This document shows, piece by piece, positions 36,832 through 45,137 of a stretch of DNA of 64,000 nt; the stretch's first letter is position 1, and every line of letters begins with the position of its first letter. The notes below the pieces were generated by a model. It was not told where the DNA came from. It worked only from the letters and a program-made list of their open reading frames with translations, and did not search any database. The translations under genes were made by a program, and so were the position numbers. Source of the DNA: Argonema galeatum A003/A1. Lineage in GTDB: Bacteria > Cyanobacteriota > Cyanobacteriia > Cyanobacteriales > Aerosakkonemataceae. Location of the stretch: assembly GCF_023333595.1 (NCBI RefSeq), contig NZ_JAIQZM010000012.1, forward strand, positions 115,774 through 179,773, read 5' to 3'.

Positions 36832-37998
36832 ATGAACCCAGAATGCAGCAAACCAGTTAGCAATTTAGCCCCTGACTTCCTCACTTTTCTGCGGTTGTGT
36901 CTTCGCGGACGCTGGGATTCAAAAGCCTTGGATGCGGCGCGAGAAATAGCGGCTACTGATAATTTTAATTGGGATGCTTTGCGCCAGATTGTACATACAG
37001 AAGCTTTGGCTCCTCTGTTATACCATATTGTGCGCGGTAAAAACTTAGTTTCCCCATTGATTGAGGAGGAATGGCGCAAAGCTTATTATCACAATGCCTG
37101 CCGCAACACTTTGCTGCTGAGGGAATTAGCTGATGTGCTGCACAAACTAGCTGCTGGTGGAGTAGATGTTATCGTCCTCAAAGGTGCTGCTTTAGCCGAG
37201 ATGATTTATGATGATATTGCGGCACGACCGATGAGCGATTTAGACTTACTTATCCACCCTGAAGATTTGGCAGTGACTCGACAAATTCTGACAGGCTTGG
37301 GATATGCACCTGTGGGTGTGGAAATGCAGGCTGGTTTCACTGAAGAATTCCGCAATGAAGAGATTTTTTCCAAGGGCGGACTTGTAGATATTTATATCGA
37401 TTTGCACTGGCGGCTAATAGCTCCTATATATTATCAGCGCACGTTTTCTACTGACTGGTTTTGGGAAACTTCTTTGCCTGCCAAGATTAATTTAGCACCG
37501 GCGCTGGTGCTGGGTTGCGAAGCGCAAGTGGTTTATTTATGCGCTCATTTGATGCTGCATCACGGCGGTGAAAGTTTGATGTGGTTGCACGATATAGCGG
37601 CTGTTATAAGGTTTTACCAAGAAAAAATTGATTGGGAATTGGTTATAAGTAAGGCAAAAGAATACAATTTGGTGATGTCGTTACAGCGGATTTTGCTTCA
37701 AATAGCTGATGAATGGGATTCGCCAATTCCGGCAGATGTTTTGGAGAAATTCCTTACTTTAGAAGCATCGCGGGAAGAAGTGCGAACTTATGCTTGGCAA
37801 TACGAAATTATGGCTATGCGTTTGTTTGCTGATGTGGCGGGTGCTAAAGATTGGCGTCAACGGTTGCGTATTGTTTGGGATACGCTGTTTCCGACTCGCG
37901 AGTATATGGAATATCGCTACAAAATTCTACATCCGCTGCTTGTACCTTTTTATTATCCTTACCGTTGGTTGCGGGGTTTGAGGCGGCTATCTAATTAG
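36832..37998 (+). CDS. Nucleotidyltransferase-like protein of the lasso cluster
   Basis: 388 residues, PF14907-type nucleotidyltransferase. The key block is GVDVIVLKGAALAEMIYDDIAARPMSDLDLLIHPEDL, with the MSDLDLL Asp pair of the pol-beta-like fold, then VDIYIDLHWRL. Such genes recur in lasso clusters of cyanobacteria and proteobacteria with unproved function, possibly adenylylation or another nucleotidyl modification. 27 bp after the exporter, last gene of the cluster. Confidence 0.85.
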   Translation: MNPECSKPVSNLAPDFLTFLRLCLRGRWDSKALDAAREIAATDNFNWDALRQIVHTEALAPLLYHIVRGKNLVSPLIEEEWRKAYYHNACRNTLLLRELADVLHKLAAGGVDVIVLKGAALAEMIYDDIAARPMSDLDLLIHPEDLAVTRQILTGLGYAPVGVEMQAGFTEEFRNEEIFSKGGLVDIYIDLHWRLIAPIYYQRTFSTDWFWETSLPAKINLAPALVLGCEAQVVYLCAHLMLHHGGESLMWLHDIAAVIRFYQEKIDWELVISKAKEYNLVMSLQRILLQIADEWDSPIPADVLEKFLTLEASREEVRTYAWQYEIMAMRLFADVAGAKDWRQRLRIVWDTLFPTREYMEYRYKILHPLLVPFYYPYRWLRGLRRLSN

Positions 37999-38044
37999 GA
38001 GTGGGGGAGTGGGAGAATTAATATTTTTCCCTATCCCCTATTCC

Positions 38045-38329
38045 CTATTTAAGAGGATGGTGTTCACTGAGTATTTTCTCGACTCTAGCTTCATCAATCC
38101 TAGCTGTTAGTCTGGAAGCTTCATGATTATCCCTGGTGGTTTTGGCAAGCGTAAAAGTGGAGCCTACTGAAAAAACTAAACCCATACCCATATAACCTTT
38201 TACCCAGTTATCTACAGGGAGGTAAATTATGCCGAGAGAAGTTGCAGAGACGGAAAGAGCAAAAGAAAGCCAGACTTGAATAATCCAAGCGGCGGTATCT
38301 TTTTGAGGGACAGTTTGTTGTTGTGGCAT
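38045..38329 (-). CDS. YiaA/YiaB family membrane protein
   Basis: 94 residues from ATG 38329 (MPQQQTVPQKDTAAWIIQVW). Two membrane helices: WIIQVWLSFALSVSATSLGIIYLP and VKGYMGMGLVFSVGSTFTLAKTTRD, the YiaAB two-helix pattern, then a charged tail. Function unknown. Convergent with the last lasso gene and marks its right border. Confidence 0.8.
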   Translation of the reverse strand: MPQQQTVPQKDTAAWIIQVWLSFALSVSATSLGIIYLPVDNWVKGYMGMGLVFSVGSTFTLAKTTRDNHEASRLTARIDEARVEKILSEHHPLK

Positions 38330-38547
38330 ACAGGTTCTCAATCGTAGGATAAAATCTTTTTGCTTGTTAGCTTGTTTTCATGATATTCTATTTACCTATT
38401 GTGGTAGATGAATTCTGAGTGACAGTTTATTAAGTGGATGTTGCAAAATCTCTGTATTCAACCACAAGGAGAGCTTTTCAAGGATTGATAAGTCTTACTG
38501 TGTGGGGACGGTTTGGTAACTGGCACACTATACCTGCGATTTAAGAG

Positions 38548-40065
38548 TTAGTTTTGTTTATCTTTTGTTTTCTGCCATAGGCGTACAATCCATCCAGATG
38601 CTACAGCAACTATAACGCTGAGAAACAAAGCTATTAAGAAAGGATGAAGCGGACGAGAAAGGGAAGGTGTTTGCCAAGGTTGCGTTATTAATCCAGATGT
38701 AGAAGCCATTATCGCACCAGCACCAACTGCTATACCGATCGCTTGGATTTCGTTTTGTAAAGCTTTGTCTGCTGTGGCGATCGCATCCCGTTCTTCTTGT
38801 GCGTCTTTTTGGCGTTGGCGATCGATCCGAGTTTGTTCTATTTCTACGATACCTCGAATGGAAGCTATGGCCCGATCGAGCAATCCCTCTCCAGGCACAA
38901 AATATCCCAAATTCGCTTTAATTTGTGACTGAAATCGACGACAATTGCTGCTGAGAAATCTTTCTAGAAAATCTAGATCCTTACCAAACCAAAAACTGTT
39001 TTCTTTTTCTATTTTAACTTTAATTTGTTTTAGCTTTTCGCCATAATTGCGGGTGTTAATTGCGATCGTGTGGCGTTGTTCTTCCAAGTCGCGCAACAGA
39101 CGAGTGTATTCGGAGGCAGATTTGGCAAGGATTTTCAGCTTTTGTTGCAACTTGTTTAAATCGTCTTCGCTTAAAGTGTCTGTTGTGGTGATATTTTCTA
39201 CGGCATCGATTTCTTGCTCTATTTTATTGTAGGTGATATCGAGAGCTTTGTAAACTTGTCGGCTGTCGCGATAAGATTGAATTATCTTATTCCGGTAACA
39301 GAATAAATCGATTAAGTCTTGATAGCATTTGGAGAATTTTTTGTCAGTTTCTTTATTGCAGAATAGCCAGACGAGGATGTGTTGGTAGGGAGTTTTATCT
39401 CCAAGTATACCATATTCATAAATTGGACTGCCAAACAGTTCTCCTTCTCGATGAAATGAAGGTTGTTTTTCTCGATCTGTAATGAAAGCTTCCAGACATT
39501 CTTGCGCTAAATCTGTTAAATATGAATCTTTGCCGCTACTTTCTTCAAATACCAATTCCAAATAATCGGGAAATAAATCTCTTTTATCCTCAGCTACCCA
39601 AGCAGTAATCAGGAGAGTTTGGCCAAGCGAACTGGCGATAAAATTTGGTAGCAAGCTATAATCTGGATTGAACTGAGATAGCAGCGCCGTACCTACATAC
39701 TCAGTATCATTATCTTTCTCGTCTTTTTCCGGAATGCGAATATTTAAAGTTAAAGCGTAGCTATCTTGAATTCGCAGCGGATAGGCGAAACCATCAAAGT
39801 TTAGCGTTTTTTCCTCTAGAGTAAAATTACCTTGGAATGGTGGAGAAATATTATCGTTTTTGGCGATTTCTTCATCTTTGAGTAAGTCTACGCGCAACCT
39901 ATCCGGTTCTTTCTGCAAATCAATCCGCTGCGACAAATTGAAGTTAGGGATATTTAATTTCGCAAAAATTTCATCTACCTTGGCGTAGAGGAGACATGGG
40001 TTTTTCTCACTCTGCAAATGGTAGGCGAACAGGTGGATGTTTGGGGCGTAGACTTGATGGTTCAT
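38548..40065 (-). CDS. Coiled-coil protein with two C-terminal membrane helices (candidate CATRA-like effector)
   Basis: 505 residues from ATG 40065; an upstream ATG at 40086 adds seven residues that come from a CCAATG repeat. The N-terminal ~260 residues are alpha/beta (VYAPNIHLFAYHLQSE..., ALTLNIRIPE, TLLITAWVAED). The middle (~270-430) is long helices and coiled coil (KALDITYNKIEQEIDAVEN...LNKLQQKLKILAKSASEY). The end has two membrane helices (IQAIGIAVGAGAIMASTSGLI and HPFLIALFLSVIVAVASGWIVRLW). I recall a described group, CATRA, of CHAT- and TPR-linked conflict proteins with this build; that name needs checking. Third gene after the TPR-CHAT protease and a 110-residue protein. Confidence 0.65.
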   Translation of the reverse strand: MNHQVYAPNIHLFAYHLQSEKNPCLLYAKVDEIFAKLNIPNFNLSQRIDLQKEPDRLRVDLLKDEEIAKNDNISPPFQGNFTLEEKTLNFDGFAYPLRIQDSYALTLNIRIPEKDEKDNDTEYVGTALLSQFNPDYSLLPNFIASSLGQTLLITAWVAEDKRDLFPDYLELVFEESSGKDSYLTDLAQECLEAFITDREKQPSFHREGELFGSPIYEYGILGDKTPYQHILVWLFCNKETDKKFSKCYQDLIDLFCYRNKIIQSYRDSRQVYKALDITYNKIEQEIDAVENITTTDTLSEDDLNKLQQKLKILAKSASEYTRLLRDLEEQRHTIAINTRNYGEKLKQIKVKIEKENSFWFGKDLDFLERFLSSNCRRFQSQIKANLGYFVPGEGLLDRAIASIRGIVEIEQTRIDRQRQKDAQEERDAIATADKALQNEIQAIGIAVGAGAIMASTSGLITQPWQTPSLSRPLHPFLIALFLSVIVAVASGWIVRLWQKTKDKQN

Positions 40066-40123
40066 GTTAATATAGCCATTGGTCATTGGTCATTGGCCAT
40101 TAGAAATCGGAGTAATGAACAAT

Positions 40124-40212
40124 AGACATCTCCAAAAAAGATTGTAGAGACGTTTCATGAAACGTCTCTACAAGGGTTTCAGCTAACGCACCTTGAATTT
40201 TTGGAGATGTCC
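40124..40212. repeat. MITE-like element E, TIR AGACATCTCCA
   Basis: AGACATCTCCA at 40124-40134 and TGGAGATGTCC at 40202-40212, the same ends as element D. Its inside is the 28-bp palindrome 40144-40171 (half-site GTAGAGACGTTTCA) that is also inside element C. It sits between the second and third genes of the TPR-CHAT module. Confidence 0.85.
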
Positions 40213-40235
40213 AATGAACAATAAACAATGAACGC

Positions 40236-40568
40236 CTATGAATTAGTTTGCGATCTTTGCGGCGGATTGAGTTTGCTTTTCACGGCGTCTCGCAATTCTC
40301 GGAAGCGGTTTACCAACATTTCTTCTTCCGAAGCTTCTACTTTACGCACACCTTTGATTTCTCTAAAAGATTGGGCGAATAGAGTCACGTTATCTTTGAG
40401 TGGGCGAGTTTGTTTGCTAACCCAATCTTTGATTTCTTTAGTGACAATATGGATATTTTCGTTTTCCAAACCAGCTAGTTTTATATCTAACTCTTGCATG
40501 GTTTTGGCGGGAAAAAGGGTAGGAGTAGATTTGAATACTTGCAGTAAAGCGGGAATAGTTTGATCCAT
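40236..40568 (-). CDS. 110-residue helical protein of the TPR-CHAT module
   Basis: 110 residues: MDQTIPALLQVFKSTPTLFPAKTMQELDIKLAGLENENIHIVTKEIKDWVSKQ, then LFAQSFREIKGVRKVEASEEEMLVNRFRELRDAVKSKL. Soluble, helical, no signal. It lies 36 bp downstream of the TPR-CHAT gene and before the membrane protein. CATRA systems are said to include a CATRA-associated small protein of about this size, so it is a candidate; otherwise unknown. An adaptor or inhibitor role is inference. Confidence 0.65.
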   Translation of the reverse strand: MDQTIPALLQVFKSTPTLFPAKTMQELDIKLAGLENENIHIVTKEIKDWVSKQTRPLKDNVTLFAQSFREIKGVRKVEASEEEMLVNRFRELRDAVKSKLNPPQRSQTNS

Positions 40569-40604
40569 TTTCGTGGGGTAATTTGATATAAAGCGCGATC
40601 GGTT

Positions 40605-43460
40605 TTATTGCCCAATGGCACAGAAAGCAGCCCAATAAACAGGATGGGCGAAAGGTGCATCATCCAAGTTGAACACTTCCAGTTTAGCTTGGATTTCCTC
40701 TATCCAATTGTTACCTAAATTGAGGCAATTAGTCCACTGTATAAATTCTTTTTTGCTGACATTCCGCAACCAGATTTGGGCTTGGTTGAGGGCGATCGGT
40801 ACGGATGTCTGACTTTGTAAGTTTTCATACAATTTAATCATTAAAAATGCGGTTGACAAATCGGTCACACGCCACAGGCTACTGACAACGCTGGGAGAAC
40901 CCGCAACTAGAAAGCCGCTGGGTAAGCCGATATACTCATCGCTGTTGGTGGTGAAATCTGTTAATCCGGTTTCGCAGGCGGAAAGGGTGACGAGGCGGCA
41001 TTGGCTGAAGTTGCTGGTGAAGATATCTTCTAAAGTAAAGCATTTTTGCAGGTCGATGTCGCCGTCGGGTTGTTTGGAATCTGCCAGTAGGAGGGCTGAC
41101 TGCAAGGGAGAGGCAAAATTAAAATAGCCGTGACAGGAGAAGTGGGCGCAGTGGGGGTTGCGGAGAAGGGCGTTGGAGATGGCGTCTTTTTTGGCGGCGG
41201 TGTTGGCGAGGATGTCGCTGGGATCGAAGTGTTGCTGGATGGTGGCTACTTCTAAATCGGTGTAATCGAGATCGGCGGTGGGGTTTTGGATGGCGAAAAG
41301 GTGTTGGAAATTCGGGCGTTGGCGGTTTTGGGCTTGTTGCAGTAATTGGCAATTGGGGGCGTAGCTGACGCCGTTGGGGAATCTGTCGAGGAGGAAACCC
41401 CCTAAATCCCCCCGCAACGGGGGGACTTCCGATCCCTCTAAATCGCCTGGGGACGGAGGGACTTTGAGAGGTAGGGCGTGGAGGGGGAACAGGTGTAGGT
41501 AGCGATGGGGAATTAGGATGAGTTTTTCGCAGTTTGAGGGGATTTGGGATAATATTTCATCGATGTGGAGGATTTCGGCTAGTTGGGTTAGTCTTTGGGG
41601 TAGTTGGATTAGCCAGGATGGGTATTGTTGGGTGTAGTCGTTGAGATATTCGTTTGCCCAATTTTGTAATGATTCTAAGTCTTTTGGGGTGGATTGCCAG
41701 ATTGCGATCCCCCCTGCCCCCCTTAACAAGGGGGGTTCTGATTCTTGTTCCCCCCCTTTTGAAGGGGGGGTTAGGGGGGGATCTGATGTAATGATAAAAG
41801 CCAAAAATTTATCGTTTGTAATATACCATTCAATTATCGCCGTGCGTTCATCGATCAACTTTTCAATATCATTAAATTGAATTGGTTTAAATGGCAAAAG
41901 CTGATTATATCTTTCCCGCAATTCATTAATATATATAGTATCTTCCCCCAGAAACCCGGTTTCTTGGAGAAACCGGGTTTCTGAATTGGCGAGACGACGA
42001 CTTTCGAGATTGATTTCTGCCTTTAACCGTTGCAGTTCATTTCGCACTTCTTCTGGCATTTCGCCTTTGGGATATAAGTCGCGGGTGGCGATGAGTTCGA
42101 CTAGGTTGCGGGCTTTGCTGCGATCGGCGTATTCGATTGCTTTAGTGTAGTTGTGGAGTTCGATGCAAACTTCTACCATACGGAGATAAAGTTGGTTCCA
42201 TTCTTGTGAGTGTTTGCGTTTAACTTCATCGCCAGAAACTATGTTGCCGCGCAATAATTCTACGGTTTCGATCGCAGATACAAAGGTGTTGTAGGCGGCG
42301 GTGAATTGTCGATATTCTTGGTAAGCAATGCCGAGGTTGAGTAAGGTTTCGGCATTGTTTTGGGTAAAAGCTTCGCGGGTGCGAACTTGCAAAGCTTGTT
42401 GGTAACAATCGATCGCTAATTCAATATTTTCTGCTTTCTTTCCCTTGATGCGATCGCTGTAAGCAGTTCCCAAATTGTTTTGAGTTGTTGCCCAATTTTT
42501 GGGTAAAGCTTCGCGGGTGAGAACTTGCAAAGCTTGTTGGTAACAATCGATCGCTAATTCAATATTTTCTGCTTTCTCTCCCTTGATGCGATCACTGTAA
42601 GCAGTTCCCAAATTGTTTTGAGTTCCTGCCCAATCTTGGGGTAAAGCTTCGCGGGTGAGAACTTGCAAAGCTTGTTTGTAACAATCGATCGCTAATTCAA
42701 TATTTTCTGCTTTTTCTCCTTGGATGCGATCACTGTAAGCATTTCCCCAATTGTTTTGAGTCATTGCCCAATCTTGGGGAAAAGCTTCGTGGGTGCGAAC
42801 TTGCAATGCTTGTTGGTAACACTTGATCGCTAATTCGATATTTTCTGCTTTCTCTCCGATGATGCGATCACTGTAAGCATTTCCCAAATTGTTTTGAGTC
42901 GTTGCCCAATTCTTGGGAAAGTCTTGTCTATTATAAACAGTCAGCACTACGTTATATCCCGTAATTGCAATTTCTAAATTACTATCCCGATTTCCTAACG
43001 GTAACTGCTGAATCCGATTACTGAAATTTCCAATATCTGCTGCAATACTTTGTGCTATCTCTGATTCTACTTCCTGTAACTTAGCAGTTGCCCATTCTTC
43101 CAACACAACCGCCAACTTATCATCGATTTTATCTAAGTTTTCTTTCAGCAACGGGTAAACAACTTGCGGATCGCCGTTGCTGTCTGCGGTGGCTTGCAAT
43201 ACAGTTAACAGAAAGTCAAGTTGGGATGATGATGACAACCCCAATGCTTCCGCCAGTTGACGCGCCACATCGATTAAGTAATTAGCAGCATTTTCGTCTC
43301 CCCTTTGTGACAACATTTCTGCTTCTTTTGCCATTGTCTCTACCAAACCAGCATCAACCAGTTCTCGGTTAGCGTTCAAAATCTCTGATTCTTCGCCACT
43401 GGGACAATTCAGCAGGGCATTGATAAGATTGAGATAGGCTTGCAGGCGTTGTTCGTTCAT
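40605..43460 (-). CDS. TPR-CHAT protease
   Basis: 951 residues from ATG 43460 (MNEQRLQAYLNLINALLNCPSGEESEILNANRELVDAGLV); an ATG at 43472 would add four. Residues ~165-365 are tandem 46-residue TPR-like repeats (NNLGTAYSDRIKGEKAENIELAIDCYQQALQV) encoded by near-identical 138-bp DNA repeats. The C-terminal CHAT domain has His777 (HFSCHGYFNF) and Cys829 (LVTLSACETGLTDF). Three palindromic repeats are inserted in frame between them (see repeat entries). CHAT proteases cleave partner proteins when their sensor domain is triggered, as in TPR-CHAT of type III-E CRISPR. Here no Cas genes are near; the partners are the two downstream genes. Confidence 0.9.
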   Translation of the reverse strand: MNEQRLQAYLNLINALLNCPSGEESEILNANRELVDAGLVETMAKEAEMLSQRGDENAANYLIDVARQLAEALGLSSSSQLDFLLTVLQATADSNGDPQVVYPLLKENLDKIDDKLAVVLEEWATAKLQEVESEIAQSIAADIGNFSNRIQQLPLGNRDSNLEIAITGYNVVLTVYNRQDFPKNWATTQNNLGNAYSDRIIGEKAENIELAIKCYQQALQVRTHEAFPQDWAMTQNNWGNAYSDRIQGEKAENIELAIDCYKQALQVLTREALPQDWAGTQNNLGTAYSDRIKGEKAENIELAIDCYQQALQVLTREALPKNWATTQNNLGTAYSDRIKGKKAENIELAIDCYQQALQVRTREAFTQNNAETLLNLGIAYQEYRQFTAAYNTFVSAIETVELLRGNIVSGDEVKRKHSQEWNQLYLRMVEVCIELHNYTKAIEYADRSKARNLVELIATRDLYPKGEMPEEVRNELQRLKAEINLESRRLANSETRFLQETGFLGEDTIYINELRERYNQLLPFKPIQFNDIEKLIDERTAIIEWYITNDKFLAFIITSDPPLTPPSKGGEQESEPPLLRGAGGIAIWQSTPKDLESLQNWANEYLNDYTQQYPSWLIQLPQRLTQLAEILHIDEILSQIPSNCEKLILIPHRYLHLFPLHALPLKVPPSPGDLEGSEVPPLRGDLGGFLLDRFPNGVSYAPNCQLLQQAQNRQRPNFQHLFAIQNPTADLDYTDLEVATIQQHFDPSDILANTAAKKDAISNALLRNPHCAHFSCHGYFNFASPLQSALLLADSKQPDGDIDLQKCFTLEDIFTSNFSQCRLVTLSACETGLTDFTTNSDEYIGLPSGFLVAGSPSVVSSLWRVTDLSTAFLMIKLYENLQSQTSVPIALNQAQIWLRNVSKKEFIQWTNCLNLGNNWIEEIQAKLEVFNLDDAPFAHPVYWAAFCAIGQ
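41395..41465. repeat. In-frame palindromic repeat in the TPR-CHAT gene (C-rich family)
   Basis: CCCCCTAAATCCCCCCGCAA and its partner GGGG run form hairpins of the same family as 26202-26220. On the coding strand they give the Pro/Gly-rich stretch VPPSPGDLEGSEVPPLRGDL within the CHAT region, with the frame kept. Confidence 0.8.
41705..41785. repeat. Second in-frame C-rich palindromic repeat in the TPR-CHAT gene
   Basis: Opposed CCCCCC/GGGGGG runs encode SDPPLTPPSKGGEQESEPPL, a peptide typical of this repeat family when read through. It lies before the CHAT domain core. Confidence 0.8.
41945..41985. repeat. In-frame AGAAACCGGGTTTCT palindrome in the TPR-CHAT gene
   Basis: AGAAACCCGGTTTCT and its inverse, separated by a few bases, encode ETRFLQETGFLGED. 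The same palindrome occurs outside genes at 52729-52761. Confidence 0.82.
42370..42960. repeat. 138-bp tandem repeats encoding TPR units
   Basis: At least four 138-bp units are nearly identical at DNA level, for example the CAAATTGTTTTGAGT phrase recurring every 138 bp. This suggests recent expansion or gene conversion in the sensor part of the protease. Confidence 0.85.
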
Positions 43461-43576
43461 GGAGAGATACATCTATCTGCTGATAGATTTATTATTGCTT
43501 AATTTGGTGGTATTGCCAACATCTGCCGGGAAATTAATGATATTGTTGGCAAATTAATTAGGCGTCTCGTCCACAC

Positions 43577-43716
43577 CCGCCCGGAAATCAATTTCCGGGC
43601 TAATAGCAAAAGTCCACTGAAGTGGACTGAATAAAGGTAACAAAAATTTAATTATTTCCCCAGTCCTCTAAAGAGGACTTTCGCTATTAGCTTGGGGTTA
43701 AAACCCCTGGCGGGCT
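43577..43716. repeat. Composite modular palindromic repeat
   Basis: Hairpins at 43580-43599 (stem CCCGGAAAT), 43611-43628 (stem AGTCCACT), 43662-43679 (stem AGTCCTCT) and 43694-43707 (stem GGGGTT), with linker GCTAATAGCAAAAGT and, inverted, ACTTTCGCTATTAGC. Same family and same head-to-head layout as 4902-5062, but each stem differs. Confidence 0.85.
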
Positions 43717-43745
43717 ATATCTGGCGGGATTTATCGACAAACTAT

Positions 43746-44306
43746 TTATCCCAAAATTTCATCAACTGTAAAATTAACATCGGGAAAAGCTTCTACAAAA
43801 ATTGATTTTCCGCGCTGAAATATCTGTACGTTTTGATAACCATTCGCTGAAGGTTGCCGATAAACTTCGATACATTGTGCCGGAATATTCACCAACCAAA
43901 CTTCCATAATACCGCTACTCGCATAAAGGGGTATTTTTACCTCTCGGTCAGATTCAACTGTGGTATCTGCTACTTCTATAATTAATAGTATATCTTCTGG
44001 TTGCGGATGTCCAGATTGGTAAAAATCTGCGCGTATTCTCAGCAATGCTAAATCTGGTTGTGGTTCGGAGAGGTCGTCTAATTCTACTGGATCTTGGGCA
44101 CCAATTATAGCTAGTTCACCTAGCAATTGAGAAAAAAGCCTGATTAATCGCTTTACACAAGCAGCATGAAATCTTCCAATCGGTGACATTTGAACAATTT
44201 CTCCTTTGATAAGTTCTACTCTGTCATCTTCTTTGAGAATACCAGCATCAACCATTAGGTGATATTCTTTGACGGTGAATAGTCGTTTTAGCAATTGTTG
44301 TGGCAT
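43746..44306 (-). CDS. Uma2 family (DUF820) putative endonuclease
   Basis: 186 residues, complete. Family pattern: FTVKEYHLMVDAGILKEDDRVELIKGEIVQMSPIG at the start, EPQPDLALLR, LLIIEVADTTVESDREVKIPLYASSGIMEVWLVNI and a C-terminal FPDVNFTVDEILG. The EIV-Q, PDL and IEVA segments carry the PD-(D/E)XK-like residues. Biological target unknown. Lies upstream of the TPR-CHAT gene but separated by the repeat composite. Confidence 0.9.
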   Translation of the reverse strand: MPQQLLKRLFTVKEYHLMVDAGILKEDDRVELIKGEIVQMSPIGRFHAACVKRLIRLFSQLLGELAIIGAQDPVELDDLSEPQPDLALLRIRADFYQSGHPQPEDILLIIEVADTTVESDREVKIPLYASSGIMEVWLVNIPAQCIEVYRQPSANGYQNVQIFQRGKSIFVEAFPDVNFTVDEILG

Positions 44307-44403
44307 AACTAAACCTCTGTTTTTATCCTATTATAGTGCTAATATATTTTTTAATTAATTCAAGTTGATAGCTAGTATTAGGTACGTTGTTGCGCTTTAG
44401 CGC

Positions 44404-44490
44404 TTTAGGGCTGAAGCCCAACAACGTACAAATCTTTTAGGGCTGAAGCCCAACAACGCACAAATCTTTTAGGGCTGAAGCCCAACAATC
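44404..44490. repeat. 32-bp tandem repeat with internal palindrome
   Basis: 2.7 copies of a 32-bp unit, each containing AGGGCTGAAGCCCAACAAC (GGGCT/AGCCC hairpin), lie within the 300-bp gap before the zinc-ribbon gene. No gene is seen in the gap. Confidence 0.85.
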
Positions 44491-44606
44491 TACAATGCAA
44501 AACGGGTTTATAGCTGTTTAATTGTTAGTAAATAATAAAATTAACAGCAGATTCAGTAAAATAGTTATACAATGATAATTAATTAATATTTTTCTTCAAA
44601 ATCATC

Positions 44607-45137
44607 ATGGCTTACATAGGCGATTTGGGCAGCGGCCAACAAGTTTACATCGAAAATAACGGTACGCAAACAGCAATTACCCTGATTAGCAGCAGTCCGG
44701 GACAGCAGCAAAGCCAAAGCAGCAGTTTTCAAACGGGTACTTGGACGAAGCCGCCTGCTTTATTCCGTAGCGCGACTGGTTTTGTGTTGCAAATTGAGGG
44801 GACAGAAGGTTCGCGCTTTGTGCGTTTGCAAGCTAATGGAATCAGTAGTTTCAGTGAATCTCCGTCACTCAGTAATGCGGAGGTTGTACCACTCCAGCAG
44901 GTAGAAAAAAGCCCAATGCAGCCAATGCAGCCGATGGAACCTATGAAACCGATCGGCGATATGGAAATGCGGATGTCGCCCAATATGGAAATGCGGATGG
45001 GGAATATGGAGATGCGAATGGGTTCTGTAGAGGAAGAAACTGCTGCAACCAGGCGTTTTTGTACGGAATGCGGTAAGGTGGTGGGAGAGAGCGATCGCTT
45101 CTGCACCCATTGCGGTCATCGTCTCACACCTTCTTGA
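44607..45137 (+). CDS. Met-rich protein with C-terminal zinc ribbon
   Basis: 176 residues. The N-terminal ~95 residues are mainly beta (MAYIGDLGSGQQVYIENNGTQTAITLISSSPGQQQ...FVLQIEGTEGSRFVRLQANGISS). The middle is a repetitive Met/Pro stretch (MQPMQPMEPMKPIGD then MEMRM three times). The end is a zinc ribbon, FCTECGKVVGESDRFCTHCGH. Function unknown; the Met-rich linker could bind metal or be a flexible spacer. Its last 14 bp overlap the convergent SRAP gene. Confidence 0.75.
   Translation: MAYIGDLGSGQQVYIENNGTQTAITLISSSPGQQQSQSSSFQTGTWTKPPALFRSATGFVLQIEGTEGSRFVRLQANGISSFSESPSLSNAEVVPLQQVEKSPMQPMQPMEPMKPIGDMEMRMSPNMEMRMGNMEMRMGSVEEETAATRRFCTECGKVVGESDRFCTHCGHRLTPS

Noticed and set aside
42370..42960. 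138-bp repeats as a possible CRISPR-like or satellite array
   Set aside because: They encode in-frame TPR units of the CHAT protease.
40605..43460. Type III-E CRISPR TPR-CHAT (Craspase) component
   Set aside because: No gRAMP, Csx30 or repeat array nearby; the neighbours fit another partner set.
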